Of a DNA stretch of 51,406 bases, positions 44,949-51,406 are shown piece after piece. The stretch covers positions 1 to 51,406 of the forward strand of contig JAKAKJ010000051.1 in the NCBI GenBank assembly GCA_021824575.1. Reading direction: 5' to 3'. Position 1 is the first letter of the stretch, and the number at the start of each line of letters is the position of its first letter. The notes beneath the pieces are model-generated. The model saw only the letters and a program-made list of their open reading frames with translations. It was not told where the DNA came from and did not search any database. This DNA is from Chloroflexota bacterium (GTDB lineage: Bacteria > Chloroflexota > Anaerolineae > Anaerolineales > Villigracilaceae). Made by a program: the position numbers and the translations under genes.

Positions 44949-45500
44949 TCACTTGCTCGCTTTTTTATAATCTTGAAAACTAAAAGAAGGTCCATTGATT
45001 ATATCTCCGATAAAATTCCATAGCACTAATTGGTTATTCTCTTCTGCGATAAAATATGCAAACATATAAGCCTCATAGACGCTCGTGTTTTGGGGCAGAT
45101 AATCAAAATAAATGTCTATGCCAGGAACATCAATAGGCGAAAGGTCTTTATCGACACCCGATACGATACGAAGTTTCCATGTGCAAGTCGCTAGTGCATC
45201 TGGCTTGCCTAAATCGCTACCTTGCTGGTACCAAGAAGACTCGAAATCGACATGACATGTGCCGTTCTCATTAAGTGTTATAGATTTCCAGGGAGTTGGA
45301 TTGTCTGGGGCGTCAGGGGTCGAAACATAAGTTTGGATTATATTTGAACCAGTTGTTAAATTCCAAGTCCCCACAAGTTCATCATGATTAACTTGACGTT
45401 TAATATATCGCTGTGAAATATTGTCGCCTGGACCTATTGCATCACCAATTCCGCAGGCAAATAGCAATAACGAAAAGAGAAGAAGAGAAATACGTTTCAT
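44949..45500 (-). CDS. Lipoprotein of unknown function
   Basis: 183 residues from the ATG at 45500 (MKRISLLLFSLLLFACG). The signal peptide ends in a lipobox LFAC, so the mature protein should be lipid-anchored outside the membrane. The rest is beta-rich with a LVGTWNLTTG opening and a TCHVDFESSWYQQG segment, a pattern that recalls small lipocalin-like domains, but no family is certain. The gene is visibly richer in A+T than its neighbours, suggesting acquisition from elsewhere. Confidence 0.7.
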   Translation of the reverse strand: MKRISLLLFSLLLFACGIGDAIGPGDNISQRYIKRQVNHDELVGTWNLTTGSNIIQTYVSTPDAPDNPTPWKSITLNENGTCHVDFESSWYQQGSDLGKPDALATCTWKLRIVSGVDKDLSPIDVPGIDIYFDYLPQNTSVYEAYMFAYFIAEENNQLVLWNFIGDIINGPSFSFQDYKKASK

Positions 45501-45561
45501 ATAATCCCGCACCATAATTTGTTTGGTGAATCCTCGCTCAACACCTTTGTGTTGCGATTCT

Positions 45562-45633
45562 TTACTTCCTCGACAACGACTTTGCAAACGCGATGCCTTT
45601 ATCCGTCCAACCTTGAAATGCCTTATTCGTTCG
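45562..45633 (-). pseudogene. Possible 3' remnant of a lost gene
   Basis: Minus strand reads RTNKAFQGWTDKGIAFAK then SLSRK and TAA, which looks like the C-terminus of a real protein, but the frame is closed by TGA a few codons upstream. A phrase GTGAACTCTGCGTCTCTG nearby at about 45650 resembles a widespread short intergenic repeat. Confidence 0.3.
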
Positions 45634-45672
45634 TCAAAACATCTCCGTGAACTCTGCGTCTCTGTAGTGAGA

Positions 45673-46701
45673 TCAACTCACGCGCAAAACCTTTGACCCA
45701 CGAATTTTACCCTGCTTCATCTCCATCAACGCCGCGTTGGCATCCTTCAGATCAAATTCCTGAAACTCTGGCTTGATACCTGCCTCCGCCGCCAACGACA
45801 AAAACTCGCGCACGTCCGCCCGCGTCACGTTCGCCGCGCTCTTGATCTCCTTCTCCATCCACAACTGCGAGGCGTAATCCAAGCTCAGCAAAACATCTTT
45901 ATCCATTTCTTCTTTGCGGATTCCATTGACGACGACTCGTCCGCCGGGACTCAAATACTTCAACGCTTCGACAATCGGAAGCCAAACGGGCGTCGTGTCA
46001 ATGACCGCATTCAACTCTGACGGCGGATTCTGATCAATCGCGCCTGTCCACGCCGCCCCCAATGATTTGGCAAATTCTCTCTCTTCGGCATTGCGGCTGA
46101 AAACAAAAATATTTGAATTTGGATATTTATGCCGCGCCATTTTCAACACCAAATGATTCGATCCGCCGAAGCCCATCAATCCAAGCGATTGACCATCTTC
46201 GATGTTTGCCAATTTCAATGCGCGATATCCAACCGCGCCCGCGCACAACAACGGTGCGGCTTCGGAATCTGAAAGCGAATCGGGAATCGGATGTGCGAAG
46301 TCGGCATGAACTTTCATGTATTCTGCATACCCCCCATTTGCATCGCGGCCCGTTGCCTGAAATTTCTCGCAAAGATTTTCCCGCCCCGATTTGCAGTAAT
46401 CACATTCACCGCACGCGGAATAAATCCACGCCACGCCGACTCTCTGACCGACTTGTAGGGCCTGTGAGATTTGCCCGACCTGTTCGACTCTTCCGACTAC
46501 CTGATGACCCAATATTCTTGGCAATTGCGATGGGGGAGTGCGCCCTTCGATTTCATCAAGTTCCGTGTGGCAGACTCCGCAAGTCGAGACGCGAATCAAA
46601 ATTTCGCCTTCGCCCGGCTTTGGCTCCGGGGCCTCGTCAAACGAAAGCGGCTTTGGATTTTTCGCGAGCGGGGCGATTTCCCGCAACAGCATGGCTTTCA
46701 T
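45673..46701 (-). CDS. Zinc-dependent alcohol dehydrogenase (MDR family)
   Basis: 342 residues. Catalytic zinc ligands appear in STCGVCHTELDEIEG (Cys, with the proton-relay region), RILGHQVVGRV (His/Glu region) and APLLCAGAVGYRAL (Cys). Structural zinc is CGECDYCKSGRENLC. The nucleotide fold is degenerate (LGLMGFGGSNHLVLKMARH). NAD(P)-dependent oxidation of an alcohol; substrate unknown. Unlike the MDR protein at 3727-4758 this one keeps the catalytic zinc site. Its ATG overlaps the stop of the MTH1187-type gene. Confidence 0.9.
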   Translation of the reverse strand: MKAMLLREIAPLAKNPKPLSFDEAPEPKPGEGEILIRVSTCGVCHTELDEIEGRTPPSQLPRILGHQVVGRVEQVGQISQALQVGQRVGVAWIYSACGECDYCKSGRENLCEKFQATGRDANGGYAEYMKVHADFAHPIPDSLSDSEAAPLLCAGAVGYRALKLANIEDGQSLGLMGFGGSNHLVLKMARHKYPNSNIFVFSRNAEEREFAKSLGAAWTGAIDQNPPSELNAVIDTTPVWLPIVEALKYLSPGGRVVVNGIRKEEMDKDVLLSLDYASQLWMEKEIKSAANVTRADVREFLSLAAEAGIKPEFQEFDLKDANAALMEMKQGKIRGSKVLRVS

Positions 46702-46994
46702 AATTTTGTTTTCACGCTTTGAACTTTATCTGCCATCGTCTGCGGACGATCCGTGCGCGTGCCGACTTTGATCGTGGTCGAGATGCGCGGCGCGCCCATC
46801 TCATGAATCGTTTCGTGACAGCGTTTGATCGCGGCAAAGACCGCGTCCCATTCACCTTCGACGTTGGTCCCGTTGGCGTGCAGCTCATAATTCAATCCCG
46901 CTTCTTTTAGGATTTTTTCACACGCCGCGACATATTTGGACAATGATACGCCGACGCCAAGCGGGATGACTGTGAATTCGAGAATAACGTTCAT
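46698..46994 (-). CDS. MTH1187/YkoF-type thiamine-binding family protein
   Basis: 98 residues from the ATG at 46994 (MNVILEFTVIPLG). The family pattern is clear: IPLGVGVSLSKYVAACEKILKEAGLNYELHANGTNVEG, then IKRCHETIHEMGAPRISTTIKVGTRTD. Members form ferredoxin-like tetramers, some binding thiamine or related compounds. It overlaps the alcohol dehydrogenase by ATGA, so the two are coupled. Confidence 0.88.
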   Translation of the reverse strand: MNVILEFTVIPLGVGVSLSKYVAACEKILKEAGLNYELHANGTNVEGEWDAVFAAIKRCHETIHEMGAPRISTTIKVGTRTDRPQTMADKVQSVKTKL

Positions 46995-47073
46995 GGTAGT
47001 AAGCCTTTCTTTCATTTGTCATTGTGCGGTGCTTGGTTTTGATACGAGCAGGAGGTCGCCGCTCGCCATGACA

Positions 47074-47625
47074 TCAAACGATATACGGAATGAACATTTT
47101 GGACCGTTTTATGTATTCCTGATAATCCGCTCCAAATACTTGCATACATTCTGCTTCGTCCGTCCTGGCGGTCGCATTCAGTAAAAGCGTTGCGATTAAA
47201 ACGAGGGTAATTCCATCTTGTGACGGCGCTTTGAAAAAGACTCCCCACGCAAGCAGTAATAATGAACTGTATAACGGATGGCGGATATATTGATAGATTC
47301 CGCTCGTGACCAATTTCGTCGTCCTTTCGAAAGCCAGTAATTGCGGGTCGGATCGTCCGTCATTATTTGGCTTGCCGTGTGTTCGTAAAGATCGAATGCC
47401 AAATATCAATGGCACAAGGCAGGCGATCAAGAGAATCCACGAAAGGATTTGATACCATGCCAGCCAATTGTTGAACCACCTCGTGGCATTAAGGATAATC
47501 AAAGCAAGAATCGCTTCCCACGCGAAGAAACGATGGAAGCCGTGCGATTGCGGATTATGAAGAGATTTCCATGAGATGGCTGAAAGGATCGCAGAACCAG
47601 CAACAAACGCAAGCCATTGAATCAT
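47074..47625 (-). CDS. Isoprenylcysteine methyltransferase (ICMT)/PEMT-like membrane methyltransferase
   Basis: 183 residues with about five membrane helices. The C-terminal SAM-binding signature of the ICMT/phospholipid N-methyltransferase group is present: TSGIYQYIRHPLYSSLLLLAWG, then ARTDEAECMQVFGADYQEYIKRSKMFIP with the RHP and the DE...FG..Y..Y pattern. Bacterial members may methylate lipids or isoprenoid compounds; the substrate is not known. Confidence 0.85.
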   Translation of the reverse strand: MIQWLAFVAGSAILSAISWKSLHNPQSHGFHRFFAWEAILALIILNATRWFNNWLAWYQILSWILLIACLVPLIFGIRSLRTHGKPNNDGRSDPQLLAFERTTKLVTSGIYQYIRHPLYSSLLLLAWGVFFKAPSQDGITLVLIATLLLNATARTDEAECMQVFGADYQEYIKRSKMFIPYIV

Positions 47626-47639
47626 TTCGAACTACGCCA

Positions 47640-47879
47640 TTAGTCTATCAAGCGTTTGAAATAATAATAAATCAATGGCGGATTTTGAGCGATGCCTGTC
47701 ATTTCCCATCCGTCCGCGCCGAGTTTGTTTAATTCGTCATCGCCCGGCAGGTTATCTTTTGTCAGATCACGCGCGACCTGTTTGTATTCCCACTTCAACT
47801 TTTCCTTGACGTAAACCATTGACGGATGCGCCTGTTCAGGCTGCATGGGTTCATCTGGCGGAAGCATACTTTGAAACAT
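47640..47879 (-). CDS. DUF4177-like small protein
   Basis: 79 residues. KWEYKQVARDLTK, then ELNKLGADGWEMTGIAQ, followed by a short beta end (IYYYFKRLID) matches the WEYK...LN.LG..GWEL pattern of DUF4177 and relatives, small proteins of unknown role. A pair of Met/Pro-rich residues precedes the domain. Confidence 0.65.
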   Translation of the reverse strand: MFQSMLPPDEPMQPEQAHPSMVYVKEKLKWEYKQVARDLTKDNLPGDDELNKLGADGWEMTGIAQNPPLIYYYFKRLID

Positions 47880-47909
47880 AATTCTGTTCCTTTCATTTCG
47901 TTTACCAAT

Positions 47910-47944
47910 AACTGATCACTGATAACTGATGACTAACCACTGAC
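47910..47944. repeat. Short ACTGATNA(A/C) repeat run
   Basis: Several tandem near-copies of AACTGAT/CACTGAT/GACTAAC in the spacer before upp (AACTGATCACTGATAACTGA and following). Such short tandem runs are common intergenic repeats in filamentous and gliding bacteria. Confidence 0.55.
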
Positions 47945-47951
47945 AAGTGAA

Positions 47952-48578
47952 TCATCCTGTTCCAAACTGACGGTCGCCCGCGTCGCCCAAACCGGGAACA
48001 ATGTAGCCGCGTTCATTGAGATGATTGTCAATCGCGGCAAGATGAATCGGCACATCGGGATGATGCTCCTGCATATTTTTGATTCCTTCCGGCGCGCCGA
48101 TCAACCCAACGAACTTGATCTTCTTCACGCCCCAGCGCTTTAAGACGTCGGTGGTGGCGACGGCTGAACCGCCAGTAGCCAGCATCGGGTCCAGAATGAG
48201 GCACACGGAAACGGTCGGCTCGATGGGCAGTTTGTTGTAATACTCAACCGGCTTGAGAGTCCGTTCGTCGCGGTAAAGTCCGATATGCCAGACTTCCGCC
48301 ACCGGCATCAATTCCCAAACGCCTTCGACCATTCCCAATCCCGCGCGCAAAATTGGAACAAGACCAATTTTTTCTTTGAGTTCCACGCCTTGCATTGAAG
48401 CCAGCGGCGTTTCGATTTGGCGCGGCGTGACGAGCAGGTCGGCGGTGGCTTCGTAGGTCATGAGCGCGGCAATCTCGCGCACAAGTTCACGGAATTTCTT
48501 CGGTTCGACGTTTTTTTCTCTTAATCGGCTCAATTTATGCGCGACGAGCGGATGGCTGGATGCAAAGACGTTTGACAT
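47952..48578 (-). CDS. upp: Uracil phosphoribosyltransferase
   Basis: 208 residues from ATG 48578 with GGAG six bases upstream; a TTG at 48590 is less likely. Converts uracil and PRPP to UMP. Motifs: [13 protein letters not shown] at the start, [26 protein letters not shown]-like [20 protein letters not shown], the PRPP loop [21 protein letters not shown], and C-terminal [16 protein letters not shown] with the uracil-binding region. Length and motifs are standard. Confidence 0.96.
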   Translation of the reverse strand: MSNVFASSHPLVAHKLSRLREKNVEPKKFRELVREIAALMTYEATADLLVTPRQIETPLASMQGVELKEKIGLVPILRAGLGMVEGVWELMPVAEVWHIGLYRDERTLKPVEYYNKLPIEPTVSVCLILDPMLATGGSAVATTDVLKRWGVKKIKFVGLIGAPEGIKNMQEHHPDVPIHLAAIDNHLNERGYIVPGLGDAGDRQFGTG

Positions 48579-48603
48579 GGCATTCTCCAAAAAGGGTTAC
48601 TTT

Positions 48604-48609
48604 ATTATA
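48604..48609 (-). promoter_or_regulatory. Putative -10 box of upp
   Basis: Minus strand TATAAT about 25 bases before the ATG. No strong -35 box. Confidence 0.4.
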
Positions 48610-48679
48610 GCCTGCGGTGTGATTTTTGACCCGTGAATTGTGCGGGTGATTTATGTACACTGAAATCAAGCGAGGTCGC

Positions 48680-49579
48680 ATGAAACTTTCCAGCCTGCAT
48701 ATTCTCTTGACGTATCAATGCACATACGAATGTGATCATTGCTTTGTGTGGGGAAGCCCACGGCAAACCGGCGTATTGACGCTTGAGCAGATCGAACAAG
48801 TTTTGCATCAGGCCAAAGATGCCGGGGCGGATTGGATTTACTTCGAGGGCGGCGAACCATTTCTTTATTACGCGGTGCTGGTCAAAGGCGTGCGCGTTGC
48901 ATCCGATATGGGATTTCGGGTTGGGATTGTATCGAACGCATATTGGGCAACGACGGTTGCAGATGCGGCGGAGTGGCTTCAACCTTTTGCTGGCCGGGTA
49001 GCCGATTTGACGGTCAGCAGTGATTTGTATCATTGCGAAAAATGTTTGGGGGAGAATCCGCAGAATGCAATGGTCGCGTCCAAGTGGATGAATATTCCTA
49101 CTGGCATGATCAGCGTCGCGCAGCCTAATAGCGACGCGGCTCCGATGCTTGGCCAGCTTAGGGATCAAAGTGCGGTCATGTATCGCGGACGGGCAGCGGT
49201 CGCGCTGACTCCGCTGGCGGCGCGGCATCCGTGGGAGGAGTTCGCCAAATGTCCGCACGAAGATTTGCGCGAGCCGGGGCGCGTCCATCTGGACCCGTTG
49301 GGGAATCTGCACATCTGCCAGGGAATCGTGATCGGCAATGTTTTCGAGAAGCCGCTCAAAGAGATTTGTGATGGTTTTGATGCGGACACGCATCCAATCT
49401 GTGGTCCGCTTTTGGAAGGCGGCCCCGCCGCGCTGGTCAGCGAATATAACCTGCCGCACGAATCAACCTATGCGGATGCATGTCATCTATGCTATGACGC
49501 GCGCCTGGCTCTGCGGGCGCGCTTCCCTGAGCTGTTAAAGCCTGATCAAATGTACGGCATGGAACTGGTAAAGATTTAG
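48680..49579 (+). CDS. Radical SAM protein with C-terminal cysteine cluster (SPASM-like)
   Basis: 299 residues from ATG 48680. The radical SAM iron-sulfur motif is CTYECDHC (Cys-x3-Cys-x2-Cys), preceded by LHILLTYQ and followed by the SAM-contact EGGEPFLYY. The C-terminal part has further cysteines (AKCPHEDL, LHICQGIVIG, HPICGPLL and DACHLCYDARL), suggesting a second iron-sulfur cluster as in SPASM/Twitch proteins that act on peptides or make cofactors. No precursor peptide gene was seen beside it. It is divergent from upp. Confidence 0.88.
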   Translation: MKLSSLHILLTYQCTYECDHCFVWGSPRQTGVLTLEQIEQVLHQAKDAGADWIYFEGGEPFLYYAVLVKGVRVASDMGFRVGIVSNAYWATTVADAAEWLQPFAGRVADLTVSSDLYHCEKCLGENPQNAMVASKWMNIPTGMISVAQPNSDAAPMLGQLRDQSAVMYRGRAAVALTPLAARHPWEEFAKCPHEDLREPGRVHLDPLGNLHICQGIVIGNVFEKPLKEICDGFDADTHPICGPLLEGGPAALVSEYNLPHESTYADACHLCYDARLALRARFPELLKPDQMYGMELVKI

Positions 49580-49599
49580 TCACTGAATATGAGGAGACG

Positions 49600-49965
49600 A
49601 TGAAATCAAATTGGGTCTATTATTTGTTGATCCTGCTGGTCATCGAGAAAATTACCCAGCATATTTTTGTGACGCTTGCCTTTTATTTCAATTGGGGGAA
49701 TATCGCATCCACGGTTGTGGTTGCTCCGACCCTTTTGATGTTTTCCGGGGCGGTTATCGCAATCTTGTTCTGTTTCAGTTTGTGGGGATTTATCAAGAGA
49801 CAACAATGGGCAATTAATCTGGTCGTCGCGCTGGCATTGTTTGACTTGATAGGCGAATTTGCAGCTCAAGGAAAAGTTGATATTGTAGTTACTGTTTCAT
49901 TTCTTGTTGCTGCGCTTCTTCTCGTGTTTGCATTGATATATCGCCGCCAGTTGTCTCGCGCTTAA
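49600..49965 (+). CDS. Small four-helix membrane protein
   Basis: 121 residues with GAGGAG upstream of the ATG. Four hydrophobic helices (YYLLILLVIEKITQHIFVTL, TVVVAPTLLMFSGAVIAILFC, WAINLVVALALFDLIGEF and VTVSFLVAALLLVFALIY) and little else. I do not recognise a family. It follows the radical SAM gene by about 20 bases and is likely co-transcribed. Confidence 0.7.
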   Translation: MKSNWVYYLLILLVIEKITQHIFVTLAFYFNWGNIASTVVVAPTLLMFSGAVIAILFCFSLWGFIKRQQWAINLVVALALFDLIGEFAAQGKVDIVVTVSFLVAALLLVFALIYRRQLSRA

Positions 49966-49979
49966 ATGGTTGCGCCAAA

Positions 49980-50012
49980 AAACTTCCGAAGTTTTCAAAA
50001 CTTCGGAAGTTT
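49980..50012. terminator. Perfect bidirectional terminator/REP-like palindrome
   Basis: AAACTTCCGAAGTTTT (49980-49995), one base, AAAACTTCGGAAGTTT (49997-50012): 16 pairs, between two convergent genes. It may stop transcription in both directions. Confidence 0.75.
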
Positions 50013-50016
50013 GCTT

Positions 50017-51405
50017 TTAGTCGCTGAACATTATTGTAACTATTTCTTTGCCGCGCGCCTCGACGGTCACGGTTCCATCTGGTGCGGGTTTCAACGATCC
50101 GGTTTTTTGCTCAGCCAGATTCACGCGCTCGACTTTTTTGAATTTTTTCCACGGCCGGATGCTGGCGTTGATCTTTTCATCTGTCAGATTGATGCCGCGC
50201 ACGATCCATCCGCTTCGATCTTCCGACTCTTTAATCGCGCTCACAACAAACGTAGATGGTGTAACTTCCACGAACGAACCTGACGCAGGCAATGTGCCAT
50301 CATGCAAATCTGCACTGACGCCGCGCAATGGTGTCTCAAAAGCATGGGCCTGCTGGAAGGCTTCTTTCCAATTTCCTGAGTGTGGAATGATCGAATAATC
50401 GAATGTCCAGGTGCCTTGCATTTGCGCGGCGGGCGTTTCGAGAAACGGCCCGGCGGGACCTTTGCGCGCGGGGAAGTCATCGCGCGAGAGCCAACCAACG
50501 CAACGTAGAAGTGTCAATGCAATTTCAGAATTGCCGTCTTTATTTTTAAAAACTTCTGATTCGGGCAAACCGCGATTGGCAATCATCAGCCCATGTTGAC
50601 CATTGCCCGCATCGGTAAACGCACGCTGGGGAACTTCGGGGCGGGGCTGTTCCATCCAGGTTTCATCAAAGGGCGGCAATCCGATTTTGCGATTGATGAT
50701 TTCAAAATGGCTGTCATAATCTGCAGAGTCAACATTGAATGGCGCGGGGAAGTGTGCGCGCAGGCGATGATCCCTGGCACGATTATCCACTCTTGTCTGA
50801 ACGTCGATTCGAGGAACGCCGGTCACAAGCATAATGCGGGTAGCAATCGGCATCGAAATAAAATCCAGTGATCTTGATTTGCGATCTGGCGCAAGTTCGC
50901 TTGGAACACGCAGTTCAAGATCAAGCTCGAGAGTTTGCAGGACCGTGCCTTTCGTTACGCGGGCGCCCTTTAAACGCGCGCCCATTTGAAGGTCAGAAAG
51001 AGGCGGGCAAAAATTATATTCGTCGCCGCAATCGCCGCTGTCCACGAATCGATTCAAGCCGCGATAAATTTGTCCATCGCGTTTGTCGGTGATGATCAAT
51101 GTCGCGTCGCTCGTTGCCTCGACAATGAAGAACCCATTTTCGATTCGATAGGGCGGGCGGCTCTTGCTTTGGGTAAAGCGCACCAAAATTTTTTGTGCAA
51201 ATGGCGATGCCGCAAGTGGAGCCAAGGCACGCATAAGCGGCGTGATGTGAACGGATGCTGGCGCGCTTTGCTTGCCGCGCACGCTAAACGTTTTCCACCC
51301 GAGCGCGGGAACATCCGATGCGGTGAAAAGGATATGAGATGATTGATGCGAATGAGCACGGATGTGAAATAGTTCAATGCCTGGATCTTCGATGTAACTT
51401 TGCAA
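50017..51405 (-). CDS. GH38-type alpha-mannosidase, C-terminal part (5' end beyond window)
   Basis: At least 462 residues; the frame runs off the window at 51406, so the N-terminal catalytic (beta/alpha) domain is missing here. The visible part matches the middle and C-terminal beta domains of glycoside hydrolase family 38: IENGFFIVEA, LIITDKRDGQIYRGLNRFVDSGDCGDEYNFCPP, MPIATRIMLVTGVPRIDVQTRVDNRARDHRLRAHFP, GLMIANRGLPESEV and LTLLRCVGWLSRDDF. These enzymes remove alpha-mannose from glycans. It converges on the small membrane protein across the palindrome. Confidence 0.85.
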   Translation of the reverse strand: MQSYIEDPGIELFHIRAHSHQSSHILFTASDVPALGWKTFSVRGKQSAPASVHITPLMRALAPLAASPFAQKILVRFTQSKSRPPYRIENGFFIVEATSDATLIITDKRDGQIYRGLNRFVDSGDCGDEYNFCPPLSDLQMGARLKGARVTKGTVLQTLELDLELRVPSELAPDRKSRSLDFISMPIATRIMLVTGVPRIDVQTRVDNRARDHRLRAHFPAPFNVDSADYDSHFEIINRKIGLPPFDETWMEQPRPEVPQRAFTDAGNGQHGLMIANRGLPESEVFKNKDGNSEIALTLLRCVGWLSRDDFPARKGPAGPFLETPAAQMQGTWTFDYSIIPHSGNWKEAFQQAHAFETPLRGVSADLHDGTLPASGSFVEVTPSTFVVSAIKESEDRSGWIVRGINLTDEKINASIRPWKKFKKVERVNLAEQKTGSLKPAPDGTVTVEARGKEIVTIMFSD

Positions 51406-51406
51406 C

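Noticed and set aside
48605-49459. A 284-codon minus-strand frame opposite the radical SAM gene
   Set aside because: Arg/Ile/Gln-rich with no motif, while the plus strand has a complete radical SAM protein.

Overview
The window looks like a chromosome segment of a bacterium with mixed GC content, most likely a member of the Chloroflexota (class Anaerolineae or close kin). This is inferred from the mix of a lipoprotein-type LytR-CpsA-Psr protein, a Thr/Pro-rich LysM protein, a YvcK protein with added N-terminal membrane helices, a PknB-like kinase set between pgk and tpiA, a three-gene biotin-dependent acyl-CoA carboxylase, and several REP-like intergenic hairpins. There is no rRNA or tRNA gene that would settle the taxonomy.

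Layout. 0-2.4 kb: minus-strand accessory genes (a frameshifted GT39-type glycosyltransferase cut by the window edge, a SET-domain protein, an AlkD-like repair protein). 2.4-13.6 kb: plus-strand acyl-CoA metabolism (acyl-CoA dehydrogenase, MDR reductase, carboxyltransferase, biotin carboxylase and biotin carrier) interrupted by a tandem pair of large GT-C-like membrane proteins, ending in a CYTH protein. 13.7-19.9 kb: a minus-strand cell-envelope operon (sensor-kinase-like protein without the phospho-acceptor His, LysM protein, LCP protein) divergent from yvcK, with both promoters so close to the ATGs that the transcripts should be leaderless.

20.0-38.1 kb is the centre of interest: an 18-kb island governed by four separate fluoride (crcB-type) riboswitches, each an aptamer with pseudoknot followed by an intrinsic terminator. 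The plus-strand arm (riboswitch 1) carries a degenerate inorganic-pyrophosphatase/PH-like fusion, two MutS-like ATPases, the fluoride channel crcB, a DUF190-CBS protein, a lone CBS domain, a DUF211 protein and a VIT1/CCC1-like membrane protein. The minus-strand arm is three riboswitch units in series: riboswitch 4 (a minimal P-type ATPase, a dynamin-like GTPase fused to a Cys/His module, and a PepD-type dipeptidase), riboswitch 3 (an MFS transporter) and riboswitch 2 (a small helical protein, enolase, a histidine phosphatase, a stand-alone copy of the same Cys/His module, and a Cys-rich protein). The two arms converge near 27.7 kb. The set suggests a fluoride response that exports F-, replaces inhibited enzymes (enolase, phosphatase) and adds several undescribed proteins, some of which look like relatives of classic fluoride targets that have lost catalytic or membrane parts.

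38.2-44.2 kb: gap-pgk-(Ser/Thr kinase)-tpiA plus an M50-like membrane protease, with a different inverted repeat in each spacer. 44.2-48.6 kb: minus-strand miscellany: a methyltransferase interrupted by two adjacent in-frame TGA codons with a hairpin just downstream, a lipoprotein, a zinc alcohol dehydrogenase with an MTH1187-type partner, an ICMT-like methyltransferase, a DUF4177-like protein and upp. 48.6-51.4 kb: a radical SAM protein, a small membrane protein, and the C-terminal part of a GH38-type alpha-mannosidase that runs off the window.
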